Below, piece by piece: positions 42,658-52,936 of a stretch of 64,000 nucleotides of DNA. Location: the NCBI GenBank assembly GCA_030278955.1, contig JAOANR010000002.1, positions 20,446,057 to 20,510,056 on the forward strand, read 5' to 3'. Numbering within the stretch: the stretch's first letter is position 1; each line of letters opens with the position of its first letter. Origin of the DNA: Hygrophila difformis. Taxonomy: Eukaryota > Streptophyta > Magnoliopsida > Lamiales > Acanthaceae. The notes under the pieces were generated by a model, which was not told where the DNA came from, searched no databases, and was given only the letters and a program-made list of their open reading frames with translations. The position numbers and the translations under genes are program-made.

Positions 42658-44101
42658 CTAACAACCCTCCATCTCCTCCCAAACTCTCTTAACAGCCTCC
42701 TCCCTACTCTTTCCACACCCCAGACCCAATTTCATAGCCAAATCGAAGGTAGGACCCGCTTCTGCAAAATCTAAAAGCCTAACCCCCTCAGGCATCCGGA
42801 CTGTAGTAAATTGAAGATTGGCAAAGCAATTCCCCTCATTCCCCTGTACCTGCAGCCCTTGAACATCTCTTTTGTGCCCCTTAACTCCCACCTTAATTCT
42901 TCTCCTACGCCCTCTACGCTTCGGTTTGGCCCTGCCCTTCAAAACCTTTGCCAACGCCTCCTAAACAGCCCCAATTACTGAGCCAGCCTCTTGACACCAA
43001 TCACCATCCTGGACATCAACCTTTCCCCCATTCAATTCCATAGCATCTGTACCAACTATACCTCGATCGCCCACACCCTCCGCCTCCACCTCCTGAGAAC
43101 TTCTCTCACCCCAATCAGCTCTACACTCTATATCTTCCGCCCCCATCCCAACTCGTGCCCTCTCACCCCTTTCAGTATTACAAGCCGGCTTCGCCACATC
43201 CTCACCTAGCCTATCCAATCCCTTTTGAACCGCACCATCTCCTGATAAACACTGCACTTTCATTACTTCCTCCATCGCTTCATGACTTTGTCTATTTTCT
43301 CCCACAGATTGAGATTCACAATTTCTCGAACCCCTATCAGATTCTATCGAGAGGTTTTTGACTTCGAGCATTGGTGTTTTTCCTTTCATAGAAGCCCGCC
43401 AGCCCATTATCCCCAATACTAATACCAACCGGTCCATAACTCCCACTCTTCTCCCCAAGGCTTGGCCCACCGCCTCCTATCCCCCAGCCCACACCATCCT
43501 TCGGCCCAATCTTCACAATCCCTTCTTCACCCATATTTGCATCTGACGGCCCATCAATGATAATATTGCTCACCTCTCCACATTATACTGACCCCGCCAC
43601 CTTACCCCGACCATTTACTTGGGAGGATGGAGCACCCGTCTCTATGTGATTAATACTCAAATGCTCAGCCACCTTTATAAAAGTGTTGCATGCCTCATTT
43701 ATTACCTTCGTCGACCTTTCCATTCCCCCAGACACGTCAGGCCCGGACTTCCCGCCCAAGTCCCCTTCCCCCATTGCAGTCGTCTTCCCTTTCTCCGGCT
43801 AGGTCATCTCCGTTTCTTCCACCAGAGATACGTCTGCCCCTCCATCCTCCCCTTCCTCATAGGATACCTCAGCAACCATCACTGGATCACTGAAAATTAT
43901 GGCAATCCTAACAATCGAAACAGCGTTTCCCACCTTCACCGCCAACTTCATTGGCACCGTACTGTGATCATGAACCGCAACCAACAACCTTGCTCGATCC
44001 AATCTCTGTCTCTCTTTTGTTTCTGAATCGATGCGGATCAGCGACCCCCATCCTCCTACAATCCTCCGATAGTTCTCCAAACACCAAGCATTATACGGCA
44101 A
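42658..44101 (-). pseudogene. LINE E ORF1, C-terminal two thirds (broken)
   Basis: Continuation of ORF1 on the minus strand in several frames: 44101-43799, 43774-43583, 43573-43337 and 43470-42961, then 42954-42658 in the same frame as the last after one stop. Recognisable parts are the post-RRM region (WCLENYRRIVGGWGSLI, RLDRARLLVAVHDHS) and a basic stretch near 42900 (KRRGRRRRIKVGVKG). At least three shifts and two stops. Plus-strand Pro/His/Ser-rich frames across this region are antisense shadows. Confidence 0.72.
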
Positions 44102-45086
44102 TCCATAAACATGGATCCAGTATAGTAGTTTTTTTCCCCAGTACTCCCGGTACCCACCTCCTCTTCCAGTCCACCCATGTGTGATCCCTTCGATCCGAGA
44201 TGTATTTGTCCCTGATCGTCAGGTTCTTAAACACCACCACCATTAGGTGACCCCCACCATACCTCATCTCCCCATAGTCCTCATAATTTAGTTGCATCCA
44301 ATCTTGTAGGTCCGCCACATCTTCCAAATTTCTTATTCTAATTATCACCGAACGACCAAGCCACCCGTCGGCATGTCTATCCACCACCAGCGGCACCGCA
44401 TTCCCATTCCACTCCCTTATTTCGTGTGTGTTCCTACCTCCTTTCCCCATAAGAACTTCCGCGAACGTCCTCTCATCCCTCCATGCACCAGAATTATTCT
44501 TTGTTCCTCTCGGCTGCCACTCCTTACCCGAAGAAACCCTAAGCACCCCCGCCTGATTTTGTGGCCTGCTTTTTCCTCTAATTTCCTCCAACCTGTTTTT
44601 GTACGGCGTGGCCCAATTCACCCTCAGATTTTTATCATCCCATCCGAAACCATCTAGTTGTCTTATGACTTTCTCCGCATCAACTCTCGCAGCGAGCCTA
44701 AAGAAGCCGAACTTAACTCCATTCAACAGCCACTTTCTCGATGGAAAAAACCAGTCACATACCTTAGCCACACTATCCACTTTCTTCAGCACCTCACCAT
44801 AATCAATCTGCACCGGGATGTTACCCACATAAACACCAAACAATTTCCTAACTTTTCTGAACCAGTCTTGCTTCACCGGAGGATTCATCTTTCGGCTCCA
44901 TGGCTCATGCCGTCCAGGACCCACTTGCGTATTCCTACTCCAACCACCACGCTTCCCTTCAAACCCAACCCAGTTCTCTTTCCTATTGGTCTTGTCTACA
45001 AACCCACGACCATCCGAACTCCTCCGACCACTGACTGGAACCCTAGCATCTCCCTCTCTCTCAGTGCCCCTTTCTTTCTCTACCAT
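44091..45086 (-). pseudogene. LINE E ORF1, N-terminal RRM part
   Basis: 331 open codons from ATG 45086. A basic N-terminus is followed by an RRM fold at about residues 82-160 with RNP2-like FGVYVGNIPV and RNP1-like GVKFGFFRLA. This is the RRM type of plant L1 ORF1 protein, which binds the element RNA. The frame ends prematurely near 44091 because of an indel in an A-run at about 44127-44135, after which the sequence continues in the frame at 44101. Confidence 0.85.
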
Positions 45087-45113
45087 CCTCTCTCAATTAT
45101 TTGGAATTACCTT

Positions 45114-45169
45114 AACTACACTCGTATATACATATAACATACTACATATAATTTATAATTTATATAAGA
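45114..45169. other. Short AT-rich host segment
   Basis: 56 bp between the LINE E target duplication and the Helitron end at 45170. TATA-rich, no feature. Confidence 0.6.
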
Positions 45170-45869
45170 CTAGATTTTTTCGCCCGCTACGCACGGGTGT
45201 TGAACTAATATGACAATATAAAATGAGAATAAAGTGTTTTTTGGATTACATGAGATTGAAAGTCTTTTACTTAAATAGTGGTTGGAATGCATGCGACAAA
45301 AAATTAAAAGGAAAATAAAGGAGATAATAAGATGAATAAAGGAAATTCAAACACAGGTGAACATAATATAAAATAAAACTATTTTTACTTTAAAAAACTA
45401 ATAATTTTCTTTCATATCTAAAATGATGCGACTAAGTGGAAAATAAATACACCTTAACTATTAAAAATTAGAAAAAAATTACTCCATTCGCCCCACTGAT
45501 TCTGTCTCACTTTCCTCTTTGGTTCGTCCCACTACAATTGTCACATTTCACTTTTTAGAAAAAACTTACTCCATAAACATCAACTATAACATCGCATCAA
45601 TTAATTACTCCGTTTTATCACAATAACTCCACTAAAACATATTGTTTATACTATTAAACTTCTTATATTCTTTTACAGTACAAATTATTTATAAAAAAAA
45701 ATTATATAACAATTTACTACGAATTTTATATATATTTTTATTTTTATAATAAAATAGATGAGAATTACTCGATTAAGGATATTATGCCTAATAATTAAAC
45801 TATGATGTGTTTTAGTTTTTTTTCTTTTCTTTCTTTTATTCTTTAAAAAGAAAAAAAATTTATGTAGAA
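45170..45869 (-). mobile_element. Short non-autonomous Helitron (3' end at 45170)
   Basis: On the minus strand the element ends ...CCCGTGCGTAGCGGGCGAAAAAATCTAG followed by T: a short hairpin and then CTAG at the 3' end, the Helitron signature. The first 360 bp match a second copy at 63504 onward in the same orientation. The 5' end is inferred at about 45868 (minus-strand TCTACATAAATT), directly next to the 3' end of the older Helitron, but the flanking base is not the expected A. No coding content. Contains part of a MITE-like sequence from about 45484. Confidence 0.5.
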
Positions 45870-45938
45870 CTAGTAAACCACCCGTCGAGACTCGACGGGC
45901 ATAACTTTATATTTTATATAATATATATACTTATATTA
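45870..45938 (-). mobile_element. 3' end of a decayed autonomous-type Helitron
   Basis: Plus strand CTAGTAAACCA followed by CCCGTCGAGACTCGACGGG, a 9-bp stem (45881-45899), so on the minus strand a hairpin is followed by CTAG at 45870-45873. This is the Helitron 3' terminus where rolling-circle transfer stops. The segment is cut at 45938 by gypsy F. The helicase pieces of the same strand at 50346-50671, 58886-60312 and 61843-62290 probably belong to it. Confidence 0.65.
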
Positions 45939-47564
45939 TGTAACACCCCCATTTTTAAAATATGGTTTGGTGGGAGTGTTACCGCCACATCCCTTAATCA
46001 AGCTCGCTACGGCTAACTTGACCAAGGAATGCTAAGGCTAATAGAAGGAATTTTGATTAACTTAAGTATCTTAACTTTGGAATTACTGTTAAGTACTTGA
46101 GTTCTATAAAGTTGTGTCGGGGGGTTCCCAGGAAAGGGAGGTGGGCCACCGGCTGACGGGCCTTGTTATCACCAAGCCTCCTTAGACAGAAGCCCGCTAG
46201 CAACTCGATAGTACACAAGTCTAATTTGTATTCCTCGGTTTAACACAATTAGTACTAATGCATAATACAATTTCTAGTGCTTTAGGAAGAAGACAATACT
46301 ATATTAATAAACTTTATTTATAACATAAGAAACTCCATTGGCCCATGGCCAAAACATTTGTTCTAAAAGTAATTCGATGCAATAATTTAAATGAATCCTA
46401 TTTATGAAAACCTTCCCAAGCCCAAGTGCGTGCATGACTTCTCGAATGAAATTTACCCTGAAAAAGGGGAAACAACAAATAATCGGCAACAATGCTGAGC
46501 AAGCTAGCCTCATTCCGAGGACACACATATCCATTTAAAATACACCACATATATTCACAATATTTCTTCAGCTGCAGTAACTAGCCACGGCCCAACATGC
46601 ACATGATGATTCAGCTATGAATTTAATACCTGAGTAAACTAGACCGCGAACCGCGACTTACGTCTAGCGAAACATAAGCTCAAAACATGTGGGTCTAAGG
46701 GAGGAAACCGTCCTTCCACTTAGCCAGAGGGGAGTTCGGTCATCCACAACTCAGGTACCACCGCGGTACTCATGCCCTCAAATCATTTAAATAAATTCCA
46801 CAAAATGACCCAACGGTCCAATTTAAGTTCGACATCATGGGCCTAGCCCGAAAACACATGATTAAATGATTTAAAAGCATTTTGACATAAACATAGGATC
46901 GAAATCCCAAAAGTTTTAACACTAACGCATAAACATAAGATTAAAGCACTTAAAAGCATTTCATGCGTGGAATTCAAGAACTTCGCATGAAAAATAGGAT
47001 GTTCGGGTAAGACTAGCTTACTCTTCAAGAAGAACAAGCCTTAAGAACCTTCAAGTATCTACTATCAACCTTCGAACTCCTTGCTCCAACCTTCGAGCAC
47101 ATTCAACTTACTAACACTAAAGAAGAATATGGGAGAAAAACTAGAGAGGAGAAAAGAAGAATGGTTTTTGGTGTGAGGAGAAGAGTGAATGGGATAGGGT
47201 ATTTATAGGTGGGTTGGGAGTGAATTTTGGGAATAGGAGTAAATGCAAAATGCCTTGATTACTGCCACCAGCTGCTACAGCCTTTAATCCTTCCAAAAAT
47301 AGGTGTTTTGGATAGGTTTTATAGTTCTTATCCATGCTTGGTGTAGGTGGCACTTAAAGGCTCCAAAAGTGGGCTATTATCCCTATATTTCAGCCTTACC
47401 TAGCAGCCAAAACATGTTGCAAACATAGCCCAAATCAATCCCAAAATATGCCATAACAACCTACTTGTTAAAGTCTAATTCTCACTTGTTGAAAATAATT
47501 GCCTCCAAAATATAGTTACTGTTGTATTTCCGGATCATGACCGTTATTTTTTTGGGGTATTACA
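45939..47564 (-). repeat. Gypsy F 3' LTR (left)
   Basis: Plus-strand ends TGTAACACCCCC and GGGGTATTACA. Frames at 46304-46534 and 47141-47353 reappear in the right LTR and are not genes. Confidence 0.92.
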
Positions 47565-48716
47565 TTCTCCCCACCTTTTCTCACAGTTATGTCCTCATAA
47601 CTACTCTTCGTCGTTCTAGGTATCACAATCTCCCCTTCTTGGTTTCGCAGTTATGTCCTCGTAACTGCATGCAGTCCTGCTGGAATAATTTGGGATACTT
47701 AGCAATTACATCAGATTTCATCTTCCATATCACTTCTTCATTGTGGTTTGACCACTGTTTCTTGACCAACTTAACTTTTTTTTTTTTTTTTGTCTCGGTC
47801 TTTCCTCGGTATCAAGGATCCTTATTGGTTGTCCAACTTGCGTTTTCTTCTCAAAGTATCTTGTTCTTGTGAGTTTGGCATTCCTTAGCCATGTGTCCAT
47901 TATGGCTATATTGACAATCATTATTCGGGCAAAAATATACTCAACACCTTCACGTATACTCGGACTTGACTATTTGCCATTGACCGGGTTCTTAGTACTC
48001 CGGCTCTTGGCCGTTTATCCGAGTATTTGTTGATTTCAATATTCCGGCGCTTGGCCTTTTTCTTAGTATCGCGATCCTTGTTTATGCTTTGCCCTATGCC
48101 TTTTCACCAATAACAACTTTCGCTCATTGGAGGTCATAGTACCAACTACTTGTCTCGAGGGAGTAATTCGGTCATCCATAATTACAGGTATCCCATGGAC
48201 ACTCGCCCTCCATAAATAACTATGCTTCTTGGCTATGATCTAATACTTAAAACCTTGGTCAATGACTCGTATTCAAATCTTAAGCACCTAGCCTCAACTC
48301 ATAACTCTTTCAACTCCTTGTAGTATCTTTCTCGTGTATCAATCCCCATATTAGTTTTTTCCCTTTATGGCACTTCCCTTAGTATTGCTACCTTGGCTTC
48401 CAATTCCTTGAGTTGAAAATCCGACTTTCCTTGTCTAATAGGGAACCCACGTTGCGGCGTCCATATCTATCGTGATGGATAACCATTGGTATCATTCGCA
48501 CATTTAAAAGAAATATGTTGGTGTCTCTCACCGATGGCTGTCTAACATTAAAAACTTTAACATGCACAAAGAAAATTCTAATTGTGCCTATATGTTGTGC
48601 ATGTGTCCCCCAAAATATACTTGTGCAAAAAATTTCAAAAGTTTTCAAAAGTGATGCATATCTTTTGTATCAAAGGGTTTCAAAAGAAAAGACCATTATC
48701 TGCTCTGATACCACTC
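47565..48716 (-). pseudogene. Gypsy F internal remnant: zinc knuckle joined to chromodomain end
   Basis: Reading down the minus strand: a leader and gag remnant without open frame (48700-47930), then a zinc knuckle at about 47916-47878 (CQYSHNGHMAKEC, second Cys replaced by Ser). About 70 bp further on comes PIRILDTEERPRQ and a chromodomain-like tail (QWSNHNEEVIWKMKSDVIAKYPKLF) at about 47775-47685, matching the end of the gypsy B integrase. An A-run at about 47776-47793 (plus strand T-run) lies in between. The block ends with the polypurine tract (complement of TTCTCCCCACCTTTTC, 47565-47580). Confidence 0.8.
48701..48713 (-). promoter_or_regulatory. Gypsy F primer binding site (tRNA-iMet)
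   Basis: Complement of TGCTCTGATACCA, that is TGGTATCAGAGCA on the minus strand, 3 bp from the right LTR. It fixes the orientation of the element. Confidence 0.92.
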
Positions 48717-50345
48717 TGTAACACCCCCGTTTTTAAAATATGGTTTGGTAGGAGTGTTACCGCCACATCCCTTAGTCAAGCTCGCTACGGCTAACTTGAC
48801 CAAGGAATGCTAAGGCTAATAGAAGGAATTTTGATTAACTTAAGTATCTTAACTTTGGAATTACGGTTAAGCACTTGAGTTCTATAAAGTTGTGTCGGGG
48901 GGTTCCCAGGAAAGGGAGGTGGGCCACCAGCTGACGGGCCTTGTTATCACCAAGCCTCCTTAGACAGAAGCCCGCTAGCAACTCGATAGTACACAAGTCT
49001 AATTTGTATTCCTCGGTTTAAACACAATTAGTACTAATGCATAATACAATTTCTAGTGCTTTAGGAAGAAGACAATACTATATTAATAAACTTTATTTAT
49101 AACATAAGAAACTCCATTGGCCCATGGCCAAAACATTTGTTCTAAAAGTAATTCGATGCAATAATTTAAATGAATCTTATTTATGAAAACCTTCCCAAGC
49201 CCAAGTGCGTGCATGACTTCTCGAATGAAATTTACCCTGAAAAAGGGGAAACAACAAATAATCAGCAACAATGCTGAGCAAGCTAGCCTCATTCCGAGGA
49301 CACACATATCCATTTAAAATACACCACATATATTCACAATATTTCTTTGGCTGCAGTAACTAGCCACGGCCCAACATGCACATGATGATTCAGCTATGAA
49401 TTTAATACCCGAGTAAACTAGACCGCGAACCGCGACTTACGTCTAGCGAAACATAGGCTCAAAACATGTGGGTCTAAGGGAGGAAACCGTCCTTCCACTT
49501 AGCCAGAGGGGAGTTCGGTCATCCACAACTCAGGTACCACCGCGGTACTCATGCCCTCAAATCATTTAAATAAATTCCGCAAAATGACCCAACGGTCCAA
49601 TTTAAGTTCGACATCATGGGCCTAGCCCGAAAACACATGATTAAATGATTTAAAAGCATTTTGACATAAACATAGGATCGAAATACCAAAAGCTTTTAAC
49701 ACTAACGCATAAACATAAGATTAAAGCACTTAAAAGCATTTCATGCGTGGAATTCAAGAACTTTGCATGAAAAATAGGATGTTCGGGTAAGACTAGCTTA
49801 CTCTTCAAGAAGAACAAGCTTTAAGAACCTTCAAGTATCTACTATCAACCTTCGAACTCCTTGCTCCAACCTTCGAGCACACTCAACTTACTAACACTAA
49901 AGAAGAATATGGGAGAAAAACTAGAGAGGAGAAAAGAAGAATGGTTTTTGGTGTGAGGAGAAGAGTGAATGGGATAGGGTATTTATAGGTGGGTTGGGAG
50001 TGAATTTTGGGAATAGGAGTAAATGCAAAATGCCTTGATTACTGCCACCAGCTGCTACAGCCTTTAATCCTTCCAAAAATAGGTGTTTTGGATAGGTTTT
50101 ATAGTCCTTATCCATGCTTGGTGTAGGTGGCACTTAAAGGCTCCAAAAGTGGGCTATTATCCCTTTATTTCAGCCTTACCTAGCAGCCAAAACATGTTGA
50201 AAACATAGCCCAAATCAATCCCAAAATATGCCATAACAACCTACTTGTTAAAGTCTAATTCTCACTTGTTGAAAATAATTGCCTCCAAAATATAGTTACT
50301 GTTGTATTTCCGGATCATGACCGTTATTTTTTTGGGGTAATTACA
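48717..50345 (-). repeat. Gypsy F 5' LTR (right)
   Basis: Same ends as the left LTR; differs by few substitutions and has GGGGTAATTACA at its right end. Confidence 0.92.
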
Positions 50346-50671
50346 TATTATATAAACCAATAATAAATTATATTTTGAGTAGTGAAAAATGTGTAATGAT
50401 TCTTTATACATTCAAAAGAGGATGTATATGATAATATAATTTAATTATTTTTAAAACTAACAAAGAAATCATATTATACCATATTCTTTAGTTCCTGTGG
50501 CTTGTCCAGTACAAATCTAACGATCAATAAAAATAACTATTAAAATAATATTTTTATTTGATTTGAAATTTAAATTAAGATAAAATAAAATTTAAAAATA
50601 AGTATGAAGCATAATATGAAAAAATTTTCTAATAATTTACTGAAAATTTCATTGGTGAAAATCTCATTGAT
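50346..50671 (-). pseudogene. Helitron helicase remnant, segment 3
   Basis: Between gypsy F and LINE G. On the minus strand ACTGGACAAGCCACAGG at about 50510-50494 encodes TGQATGTKEYG, similar to the conserved TG-x-x-x-G-x-K/R stretch before the IPRI motif of plant Helitron helicases. Just before it, LLIVRF resembles the RLIV segment. Stops and AT-rich insertions disrupt the rest. It joins, across the LINE G target site, the segment at 58886. Confidence 0.5.
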
Positions 50672-50719
50672 AAGAGCTAGTATAACATATTTTAAAGTGA
50701 AGAGGATATATGATCATGT

Positions 50720-52049
50720 TTGGAATGGGCGACGGCGGCAAGATTCAGGGAGAGGGAGGCTGGTAGACAGGGCGTTTGGAATGGAACCGGCAGAGAACTT
50801 CGTTGGATGCCAAGGCGGATCCACTACACGGCGGATAAGGATCGTTCTCGAAGGGAACTGTTTGGTGTGTTCGTAGGGAACATTCCTGTCGAGGCTGCGA
50901 ACATCCATATCTATCGAGCAATAAATAAGATGGCAAGAGTTAGGGATTGGTTTTTCCCCATGGCAAGAAGATTAGAGAATTGATCCAAGTATGGATTCTT
51001 CCGGTTCGAGAGCAGAAGGGAAGCTGTAGAGATCATTCGGAGGTGGGATGGACGAATTTGGAAAGGCAAAACCCTGAGAGCAAACTGGGCATTTCCCAGC
51101 AGGAATAGGACGAATGGAGACAATAGAAACAAGGGGAGCAATAGGGCCTTCATAAAGGTGACAGATGCGCAGACAAAACAAGATTTTGAACGTAATGCAT
51201 GGAGGGACGAACGTACATATGCTGCAGTAGATAAGGATGGATGGAATAGGAAGGTTACAAGACACAATGGAAAAGCTGAGGGAGTGATAACAGTGAAAGA
51301 AAACGGTGAAGATATTGGAAGGTTGCAACGATCGGCGATAGTGGAACTAAGGAACCTTGAATCCATGATGGAGTTCCAGGACTGGCTGTACGGCGGGAAC
51401 CACAATTGCGTCGATTTGGTTTATGGAGGGGGGCATATGCTAGTAGCAATGTTCAATGATACAGAGGCGCGAGATAGATTCCTCACTGATCGGAATGACT
51501 TTAAGACTGTTGACTGGAAATGAAAGTGGGCGGCTGGAACTATAAAAAGGAAGCAGCTGGTATGGATATACATATTTGGGCTCCCATTTTCAACATGGAG
51601 TGAGGAGAGCTTTCACCTATTAGTTAAGGGCTGGGGTTATATCGCTTCAGTTGATAGTGATACAAGGGAACGTAAGAGGTTAGACAGAGCCAGAATCTTG
51701 GTGGCGGTGAATGATGTTGCTCAAATTCCGTCGAAGTTGATAGTGCAAGTGGGAGAAATGGTTACTCCAATCCGTCTAATGGCCAACTTATTTGAAGATG
51801 TTGTAGTAATGGATGAACCAGGGGTTAATAAGAAGAATGGCGACGGGAACCAGACTGAAAAGTCGGATGAAGCAGGCTCACCGCCGGTCAGATCTGAGGA
51901 GGAGAGGTCCAGGACTTCATTGTGTGGAGAAGAGGAACAGCCTCCGTCGGACGTGCAAGGGGGGTTGGCTCATCTGAACAAGGTGGCGGCACTTTTGAAA
52001 AATCGTAATGATGCTAATGGAAAAGTGTGCACTGGATCCATTTCCGAGT
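50720..52049 (+). pseudogene. LINE G ORF1, RRM part
   Basis: One frame with stops at 50981-50983, 51521-51523 and 52049-52051. It contains RELFGVFVGNIPVEAANIH (RNP2-like), RDWFFP, then SKYGFFRFESRREAVEII (RNP1-like) after the first stop, matching the RRM of LINE E ORF1. The later parts RLQRSAIVELRNLESMMEFQ and RLDRARILVAVNDVAQIPSK match the post-RRM region of LINE E. The start at 50720 is not certain; the true N-terminus may lie upstream in another frame. Confidence 0.78.
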
Positions 52050-52051
52050 AA

Positions 52052-52890
52052 GAAACCAACGGCATTGAAGGTGAGAGATCAATTGACGGATCGTATGGGC
52101 CGAAAGTCTTTGGGCTCGAGTCAGTTGGATTGAATGGGAGTGAAGAGGAGGTGTCAGGAGGCAAAAGTGCAAGTGGCAATGGGCCAAAGTTATTTGGGCG
52201 GTCAGGATACAGGAAGTAGAGGAAGACTGGGCCAATGATACGCCAAACTTCGACAAGACCAAATCTTCCATAACATCGAACAAGGTCAATAACAGTGTTG
52301 AGAACATGGAAACTAGGGATCGAAAAAAGGTTGGGTGGGTTGAGGTATCTGAAAGTTCGGCAAGAGGAAATTCATCAAATTCAGAACTAAATCTAGCGAA
52401 GGGGAGGTCTCAATGTTCTGACAAGGGAGTGTTGCCAACAGGAGAAGGGGAGAATACATGGGGAGAGGAGGGTGACGGTATTGGCGAGGGGTCTGGGATC
52501 GAAAAGGAGCTTCAGATGGGCTGCAGTCTGAGGGAGGTTGGGGAGTCTCAAGGGTTCTAGGAGGCGCCCGAAACTCGGGTGATCAAAGAAGCGATGGTCA
52601 TTGTTCTAAAGAGTAGTCGCACAATTAAAAGAAGAGGGCGAAAGAAAGGGCGGAGTAAAGTTGATAAAGGAAAGGGGGGCTGCACCGATGCGTGGAAATG
52701 GTCGAAGAGGATAGGATGGGGTTTGCACAATTACAATTTTTCGACAATTAGATGCAAGGACGGTGTGAAGCTTATTGACCACACCGAAGTGGATGGTATT
52801 TTAGACCTAGCTAGCAGTTTGGGGCTGGAACGCCTGGTGGGCAAGAATAAGGCGGCCAGTCGGATTAGAGAGGTTCTGGGGTGGAAGTAG
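52052..52890 (+). pseudogene. LINE G ORF1, C-terminal part
   Basis: After the stop at 52049 the frame changes. The segments at 52306-52560 and 52579-52890 share one frame. The second contains a basic stretch (KRRGRKKGRSKVDKGKGG) and the ending FSTIRCKDGVKLIDHTEVDG, which parallels the ORF1 end of LINE E (TTVRMPEGVRLLDFAEAG). Decayed. Confidence 0.65.
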
Positions 52891-52936
52891 AGCCTCAGGC
52901 AGTGCTCGAGCGGGGGTGAGGAGGTAGCAGTACAAG

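Larger units (their letters stand above)
38211..45094 (-). mobile_element. L1-type LINE retrotransposon E with RNase H
   Basis: A near full-length non-LTR element, 6.9 kb, minus strand. It is flanked by a perfect 19-bp target duplication AATTATTTGGAATTACCTT (38192-38210 and 45095-45113). The short poly(A) is the T-run from 38211. ORF1 carries an RRM; ORF2 has an APE-type endonuclease, a reverse transcriptase, a zf-RVT region and an RNase H. This is the plant L1 arrangement. The start at 45086 lies only 9 bp inside the element, so there is hardly any 5' leader. Both ORFs have lesions. Confidence 0.93.
45939..50345 (-). mobile_element. Internally deleted Ty3/gypsy element F
   Basis: 4.4 kb, minus strand, with LTRs of 1626 and 1629 bp (45939-47564, 48717-50345), target duplication TATTA (45934-45938, 50346-50350), a primer site next to the right LTR and a polypurine tract next to the left one. 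The internal region is only 1152 bp. It keeps a gag-type zinc knuckle fused almost directly to the chromodomain-like integrase end; protease, RT, RNase H and the integrase core are missing. It can only have moved with enzymes from a related chromovirus, or was deleted after insertion. LTRs look about 99% identical by eye. Confidence 0.92.

Noticed and set aside
42313..45137. Many plus-strand Pro/His/Ser-rich open frames (for example 42313-42774, 43619-44026, 44658-45137)
   Set aside because: They are antisense to LINE E ORF1 and ORF2 and have no motif of their own.
3151..48713. tRNA genes at TGGTATCAGAGC sites
   Set aside because: These are short primer binding sites beside LTRs; no cloverleaf sequence surrounds them.
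46304..50133. Minus-strand frames 46304-46534, 47141-47353, 49083-49313 and 49921-50133
   Set aside because: They are pairs of the same sequence in the two LTRs of gypsy F, not genes.
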